Source: Trichlorobacter thiogenes
GTDB taxonomy: Bacteria > Desulfobacterota > Desulfuromonadia > Geobacterales > Pseudopelobacteraceae
Assembly (NCBI RefSeq): GCF_900167465.1
Contig: NZ_FUWR01000013.1
Coordinates: 80,288 to 119,667, forward strand
Direction of reading: 5' to 3'
Length of the DNA stretch: 39,380 nt
Shown: positions 34,839 through 39,380 of the stretch, in pieces
Numbering within the stretch: position 1 is the first letter of the stretch
Layout: every line of letters begins with the position of its first letter
Made by a program: the position numbers and the translations under genes
Notes under the pieces: generated by a model
Database searches by the model: none
Seen by the model: the letters and a program-made list of their open reading frames with translations, nothing else
Told to the model about the DNA's origin: nothing

Positions 34839-37124
34839 TCAGTTAGCTGAATCAGTGGTGATGAGTTCCACCCGTGGCGGCCAAGCCAGGCTAAAATCTT
34901 CAAAATCAAGGGTCAGATTCGGACTGTATGCAGGATCGTTTTGCAATAAATCACCCCAATGCTCTTTCATATAGCTGATTTCTTTGGCTGTACGTTCCAT
35001 ATTTTCAGGTGTTTCATCAACCCCTCTCGTGGCAGATTCATGATGGTACAACTCAGCATAGGGCGTCCAGATAGTGCGATAGCCAGCTTCGCGCAAACGC
35101 AAACAGAAATCCACATCATTACAGGTAACCTGTAATGATGTCTCATTTAGTCCTCCTACAACTTCATAAAGTGCTTTACGCACAAGCATACATGCTCCTG
35201 TTATGGCTGAAAAAGATTGTATCAAGGCCGCTCGTCCATGATATCCGCAATCGCCCTTGGGTAAGTATCTTTGCGCGTGCCCCACAACGCCATGCAATCC
35301 CAAAACGATACCACCGTGCTGCAGAGTATCATCAGGATACCACAAACGAGCCCCAACCGCTCCAACCTCAGGCCTAAGTGCGTGACTCACCAACTCAGCC
35401 AGCCATTCAGGGGTAATCACTTCAACATCATTATTAATCAGCCCAATGATCTCACCTTTTGATAGCTGCACGGCAGCGTTATTCAGTGCCGAATAGTTGA
35501 ATGGGCGATCATCCCTCAGTACCCGAATCTTTGGATTTTTAGATATTTTTTTAAGATAGTTTAATGTTTCAGGATCATCTGAACCATTATCAACAACAAT
35601 AATTTCATAATTAGGGTATGTTGTTTTTTGAAGGATCGATTCAATGCATTGGCGCAAAAGACAAAATTTATTGCGTGTGAGAAGAATAAGGCTGACCAAT
35701 GGCAAACACAAGGGCAATGCATATTTTACTCGGTAACCTCCAACATTAGTTGAAGTGGCTTTTGCATCAACCCCTTGCCGAGCAAGATGTTCATTAATTG
35801 CCCGTTCACCAGCTACCAAGGCATACGGTTTGGTGTATAGGCTATAAGACGTACTATCAATATGTATACGCCAATGATAGAGGACGCGTGGTATATGACA
35901 TATTTGATTTGGGCTGATTTTTTCGATGCAACGTAATGCAAGATCATAGTCCTGAGACCCTTCAAAACCGCCCCTAAAACCTCCAACCTCATGCACAAGA
36001 TTCGTGTGATACACACCAAGATGCGAAATCAAATTATGGGAGTAAAATAGATCCTGATTCCAATCGCATTTAAAGTAGGGATCAGAACGATTTCCTGTTT
36101 CATCAATTTTATCCTCATCTGAATAGAGCAAACGAATACTCTGATTTTTGTTAAGTGCCTCAACCACCCAAAATAGTGCATGCTCAGCAAGTAGATCGTC
36201 ATGGTCAAGTAGAGCGACCCATTCACCTTTAACAAGAGACAAAGCACTGTTTGATGCTTCCGAGATATGGCCATTATTTTGACGAAACAATAAATTTATA
36301 CGACCGTCAATTTCAGCATAGTGTCGCAACATACTATGAACATAAGGGTCGGAAGAGGCATCATCGGCAATGCATAATTCCCAGTTGGGATAAATCTGCT
36401 GGCGGACTGACTCTATTGCCTGCTCAAGCCAGACCGGGTTCGGATTGTAAACTGGCATTAAGATAGATATTAGTGGCTTGATCTCAGACGCATTTAATTT
36501 AAAGCGCATAAGCTTTCGTGTTTCATCAGTCAAATAGTCAAATTTTTGGATCCATCGGGGATAGGCGACAATATCGTCTTTATCTTCAAAAAGAGAACAA
36601 TAGTCAGCCCAGAGAGTCTGAGTTGATGTTGAGTGGTGGAATGCATTGTCAGTTATAAACAGGCCGTGACCTTGCTGTCTTTGCAAAGCCCTGTAATGTG
36701 GATGTTTTGCTTTTAGTTTCTTCAGCAACCTAGAACGAGCAAAATTTTGCGTAACTCGTACAAATCGAAAATGTTTAAGTTCAAAGTTGCTTGCAGACAA
36801 ACGCAAGCCAATGCTTAATCTGCCAGATGTGGTTAAATATATGAGCCGTTTAGATACCCGCTCAGAATAAAGCGAAAATTTTAAAGGCGTGAATGTTTCA
36901 CCTTGACCGTCACTATTAAAAAAAACTAAACTTTCTACTCGAACAACTGGCGATCTGATCCCCATCTCTATCATGTACCAACCAGAACGCAAGTTAACAT
37001 TTAATGTAAACAGAGGATCCTCACAAGGATATGTATAGCACTGATTCTCAGCACAACAAACATCGTTCAAATAAAGGAATTTAGCGTCCCACTGTTGAAT
37101 AAACTTGCTTAAAAATGTAAACAT
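34839..37124 (-). CDS. Tandem GT2 glycosyltransferase (two GT-A domains)
   Basis: The protein has 761 residues. Residues about 1-215 are an unassigned, beta-rich N-terminal region. The first GT-A domain (about 217-440) has ISILMPVYNPNPVWLEQAI and a DxD-like LDHDD near 307-310. The second (about 475-720) has VSLILLTRNKFCLLRQCIES, VVDNGSDDPETLNYL and LINNDVEVITPEWL, with a late NDVDFCLRLREAGYRTIWTP motif. Proteins of this design transfer two sugars in turn or polymerise a disaccharide in O-antigen and capsule synthesis. No membrane helix is seen. Gene order and short gaps place it in one operon with the GT4 and gmd genes. Confidence 0.87.
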   Translation of the reverse strand: MFTFLSKFIQQWDAKFLYLNDVCCAENQCYTYPCEDPLFTLNVNLRSGWYMIEMGIRSPVVRVESLVFFNSDGQGETFTPLKFSLYSERVSKRLIYLTTSGRLSIGLRLSASNFELKHFRFVRVTQNFARSRLLKKLKAKHPHYRALQRQQGHGLFITDNAFHHSTSTQTLWADYCSLFEDKDDIVAYPRWIQKFDYLTDETRKLMRFKLNASEIKPLISILMPVYNPNPVWLEQAIESVRQQIYPNWELCIADDASSDPYVHSMLRHYAEIDGRINLLFRQNNGHISEASNSALSLVKGEWVALLDHDDLLAEHALFWVVEALNKNQSIRLLYSDEDKIDETGNRSDPYFKCDWNQDLFYSHNLISHLGVYHTNLVHEVGGFRGGFEGSQDYDLALRCIEKISPNQICHIPRVLYHWRIHIDSTSYSLYTKPYALVAGERAINEHLARQGVDAKATSTNVGGYRVKYALPLCLPLVSLILLTRNKFCLLRQCIESILQKTTYPNYEIIVVDNGSDDPETLNYLKKISKNPKIRVLRDDRPFNYSALNNAAVQLSKGEIIGLINNDVEVITPEWLAELVSHALRPEVGAVGARLWYPDDTLQHGGIVLGLHGVVGHAQRYLPKGDCGYHGRAALIQSFSAITGACMLVRKALYEVVGGLNETSLQVTCNDVDFCLRLREAGYRTIWTPYAELYHHESATRGVDETPENMERTAKEISYMKEHWGDLLQNDPAYSPNLTLDFEDFSLAWPPRVELITTDSAN

Positions 37125-37143
37125 ATAATCTTAATCACTCATA

Positions 37144-38154
37144 TTATGTACTACAGTAGTATGCTTTATACCAATCAACAAATTTAGCAATTCCGTCTTC
37201 TATTGATGTATTCGGATGAAATCCAATATCTTGTATTAAGTTATCAACATCAGCATAGGTAGTTAGAACATCGCCTGATTGAAGCGGCAACAGGTTGATC
37301 TTTGCTCTTTTACCTAATCTCTCTTCAAGCAACTTAATAAAGCGCATTAATTCTATTGGGTTATTGTTACCAATATTATATATTCTGTAGGGTGCATAAC
37401 TAGTGGCTGGGTCAGGGATAGCGCTATTCCATGTGGTATTTCGTTGTGGAACGTTAGCAATAACTCGTATCAAGCCTTCAACAATATCATCTATATATGT
37501 AAAATCACGATACATTTTTCCATAATTATATACATTGATAGGTTCCCCTTCAAGAATTGCTTTGGTGAAGGAGAAATATGCCATGTCAGGCCGCCCCCAA
37601 GGCCCATACACGGTGAAGAACCGCAGACCAGTTGCTGGAATGTCAAAAAGACTTGAATATGTGTGTGCCATTAATTCATTAGATTTTTTAGTAGTCGCAT
37701 ACAGCGAGACCGGATGGTCTGTGTTGTGGTGTACTGAAAAGGGGATAGTCGTATTGGCTCCGTATACCGAACTTGAAGACGCATAGATTAGATGCTTGAT
37801 ACTGTTATGACGACAACCTTCCAGTATATTAATGAAACCGCTAATGTTACTGTCAATATATGCGTGTGGATTAATCAAAGAATAACGTACCCCAGCTTGT
37901 GCAGCAAGATTGACAACAAAATCAAACTTTTCTATCGCAAAAAGCTGGAGTATTTTATCACGATCTTCTAGACCTAAATTGATAAAGCGAAAGTTTAACA
38001 GTGGATTCAATTGAGACAATCGGGCATATTTTAGCTCTATATCGTAATAATTATTAATATTATCAAGTCCAATGACTTGATGACCGGCTTCTATTAGTTT
38101 TTTTGAGAGATGGTAGCCTATGAAGCCAGCAGCGCCTGTTACCAATATTTTCAT
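37144..38154 (-). CDS. NAD-dependent epimerase, UDP-glucuronate 4-epimerase-like
   Basis: The protein has 336 residues, an extended [21 protein letters not shown] binds [20 protein letters not shown] and [20 protein letters not shown] are characteristic of UDP-glucuronic acid 4-epimerases, and Y152/K156 (YATTK) with SSSSVYG form the active site; [14 protein letters not shown] is a further family motif. It would interconvert UDP-GlcA and UDP-GalA, giving an acidic sugar for the polymer. Its start overlaps the methyltransferase stop by 4 nt. DNA here is markedly AT-rich. Confidence 0.87.
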   Translation of the reverse strand: MKILVTGAAGFIGYHLSKKLIEAGHQVIGLDNINNYYDIELKYARLSQLNPLLNFRFINLGLEDRDKILQLFAIEKFDFVVNLAAQAGVRYSLINPHAYIDSNISGFINILEGCRHNSIKHLIYASSSSVYGANTTIPFSVHHNTDHPVSLYATTKKSNELMAHTYSSLFDIPATGLRFFTVYGPWGRPDMAYFSFTKAILEGEPINVYNYGKMYRDFTYIDDIVEGLIRVIANVPQRNTTWNSAIPDPATSYAPYRIYNIGNNNPIELMRFIKLLEERLGKRAKINLLPLQSGDVLTTYADVDNLIQDIGFHPNTSIEDGIAKFVDWYKAYYCST

Positions 38155-39380
38155 GACTTTTCTTTTCGAATAATTAAATCCACAATAAACTCATTGTGCC
38201 CATAAAGAGTCTCAGTAATCTCTATTACTTTAAGAGATGGAACATACTTGCTAATTACGTAGTCAAGAAGACCTTTAAAACTTTCAGGTGTAAAGGTAAA
38301 GCAATGTAAATCAGCGTTCTCTAGTTTTTTTTGGCCTGCGACTAGTAATGCCTCACACTCACTATAAGTTGGAGCGGCCGCATAGGAATTATCCCATAAG
38401 CCCTGCGCATTAGCATTAAAATCTGTACTTAAATAGCACTCATTAGCCATCTCTCTAGTTGGATAACGCAAACATAAATTATGCGCATTTTCTATATCAG
38501 ATATGCTAGAGATTTGACGCAATACATCAAAAGTGTATCGCTTATCTGGCACATACATTACTAGCTTTGCTCCATCTTTTAAAACTGCAGCTGCAGACTT
38601 AAAAAACTGTATAAAGTCAGGAATATGCTCAATGACGTGACTTGAAACTAAATAACAAAACTTGTCGTGCTCAAGCACCTCATCAATCAATGAATTGCCC
38701 AAAACTACATCTATAGAAACTGGATGTCCTTGAAGATATGTATCTGTCTTTTTTTGGTGATTAAATTTGTCTACGTAAGTCACATTGTACATACATTTTT
38801 CTAGAATAGGAACAGAACCAGGAGATAGCTCGATGCCGGGCTGTGCATTTAGCCCCAATAATCTTGCATGTATGAGTTGCCTCCTGTCTGGATTTGCATC
38901 ACCGATGTCAACTCCAACAATATCCGTCTCTGTATCACCGACTTCAAGATAAGTGTAGTCAATTCCAATCAACCCTTTCTCTTCTAGCGTTTTGGGGGAT
39001 CTCACCCAATGAACTTTACCCTGATCAACTAAAAACAATTTCCCTTTATGTTGCTTAGAGAGCGAATATGTCACACTAGCAGTCAAACTCTCAAGTGCCA
39101 CATTGTAGACAACAGAACGAAGGTTGCGCTGAATATCAAGCAGTTTTGACATATTTGTGGACACTGCTTCGTCGCTTCGATCAAGTTTACAAACCAATCT
39201 ATGTTCACCCTGAACTAAAAATCCATCTTGTTCAAACAGAATCTCTACTGAACGCCCTGAAAAATTGGCTGACATTTGAACGACAAACTTCACAGTGTCA
39301 ATATTGAACGTATGCCAGTGCAGGTCATTAACATCACTGTTGAGAGACTTAGCAACTGATTTGGCTGCCTCTAATTTTGA
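38151..39380 (-). CDS. SAM-dependent methyltransferase-domain protein, 5' end beyond the window
   Basis: A possible start at 39293 (GTG) exists, but the same frame stays open through the last 29 codons to the right edge (including [10 protein letters not shown]), so the gene continues outside the window. The visible N-terminal part (about 150 residues) is unassigned. [12 protein letters not shown] is SAM-binding motif I, VTYVDKF motif II, and [18 protein letters not shown] plus [13 protein letters not shown] are motifs typical of sugar or lipid O-methyltransferases in polysaccharide loci. The stop overlaps the epimerase start (ATGA). Role: probably methylation of a sugar residue in the polymer. 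AT-rich. Confidence 0.8.
   Translation of the reverse strand, partial: SKLEAAKSVAKSLNSDVNDLHWHTFNIDTVKFVVQMSANFSGRSVEILFEQDGFLVQGEHRLVCKLDRSDEAVSTNMSKLLDIQRNLRSVVYNVALESLTASVTYSLSKQHKGKLFLVDQGKVHWVRSPKTLEEKGLIGIDYTYLEVGDTETDIVGVDIGDANPDRRQLIHARLLGLNAQPGIELSPGSVPILEKCMYNVTYVDKFNHQKKTDTYLQGHPVSIDVVLGNSLIDEVLEHDKFCYLVSSHVIEHIPDFIQFFKSAAAVLKDGAKLVMYVPDKRYTFDVLRQISSISDIENAHNLCLRYPTREMANECYLSTDFNANAQGLWDNSYAAAPTYSECEALLVAGQKKLENADLHCFTFTPESFKGLLDYVISKYVPSLKVIEITETLYGHNEFIVDLIIRKEKS

Overview
The window reads like a piece of a Geobacter/Pelobacter-type chromosome (Desulfobacterota, formerly Deltaproteobacteria). This rests on gene content (EF-hand and TPR proteins, secreted InlB-repeat proteins, secreted tail-collar proteins, a four-helix-bundle S23 gene inside a polysaccharide locus) and on heptanucleotide repeats of the GGCTGRA type. 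No rRNA or tRNA was seen, so the assignment is an inference.

Left part (1-4440, mostly + strand). The N-terminus of a CpxR/OmpR-like response regulator runs off the left edge on the minus strand. Divergent from it lie a four-EF-hand protein, a TPR protein with a C-terminal beta-sandwich-like region, and a small Pro-rich exported protein of the Spy/CpxP type. Then comes glgC (ADP-glucose pyrophosphorylase), with hairpins before and after it.

Centre (4529-16762). A single-module, highly reducing type I polyketide synthase of 2547 residues (KS-AT-DH-degenerate MT-ER-KR-ACP, no thioesterase) lies 1 nt upstream of an alpha-oxoamine synthase (serine palmitoyltransferase/AONS family). This is the logic of fungal fumonisin-type sphingoid biosynthesis: a long acyl chain built on the ACP and released by PLP-dependent decarboxylative condensation with an amino acid. 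Converging on the pair from the opposite strand are an SDR reductase, a membrane LtaS/sulfatase-superfamily head-group transferase and a formyltransferase, overlapping head to tail. Together they could make and decorate an aminoketone or sphingoid-like lipid. I regard this as the most interesting system in the window.

Right part (16811-39380, all minus strand). This is a capsule/exopolysaccharide locus. In transcription order it holds a methyltransferase (cut by the right edge), a UDP-glucuronate 4-epimerase-like enzyme, a tandem GT2 glycosyltransferase, a GT4 glycosyltransferase, GDP-mannose 4,6-dehydratase, an SLC13-type permease with TrkA-C domains, cysD, an S23 four-helix-bundle gene, a cysN-cysC fusion, a Wza/KpsD-type export lipoprotein and another GT4. 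Three signal-peptide-bearing tail-collar paralogues, a secreted Ig-like protein, single-domain KpsC-like and KpsS-like Kdo transferases, and a secreted InlB-repeat protein follow. Sulfate uptake plus PAPS synthesis beside glycosyltransferases suggests a sulfated polysaccharide, although no sulfotransferase is visible. Heptamer tracts sit in and around cysN, and one encodes an in-frame repeat insertion inside the CysN GTPase part. Base composition becomes clearly AT-richer to the right of about 33.3 kb, as is common for recently exchanged sugar-locus genes.
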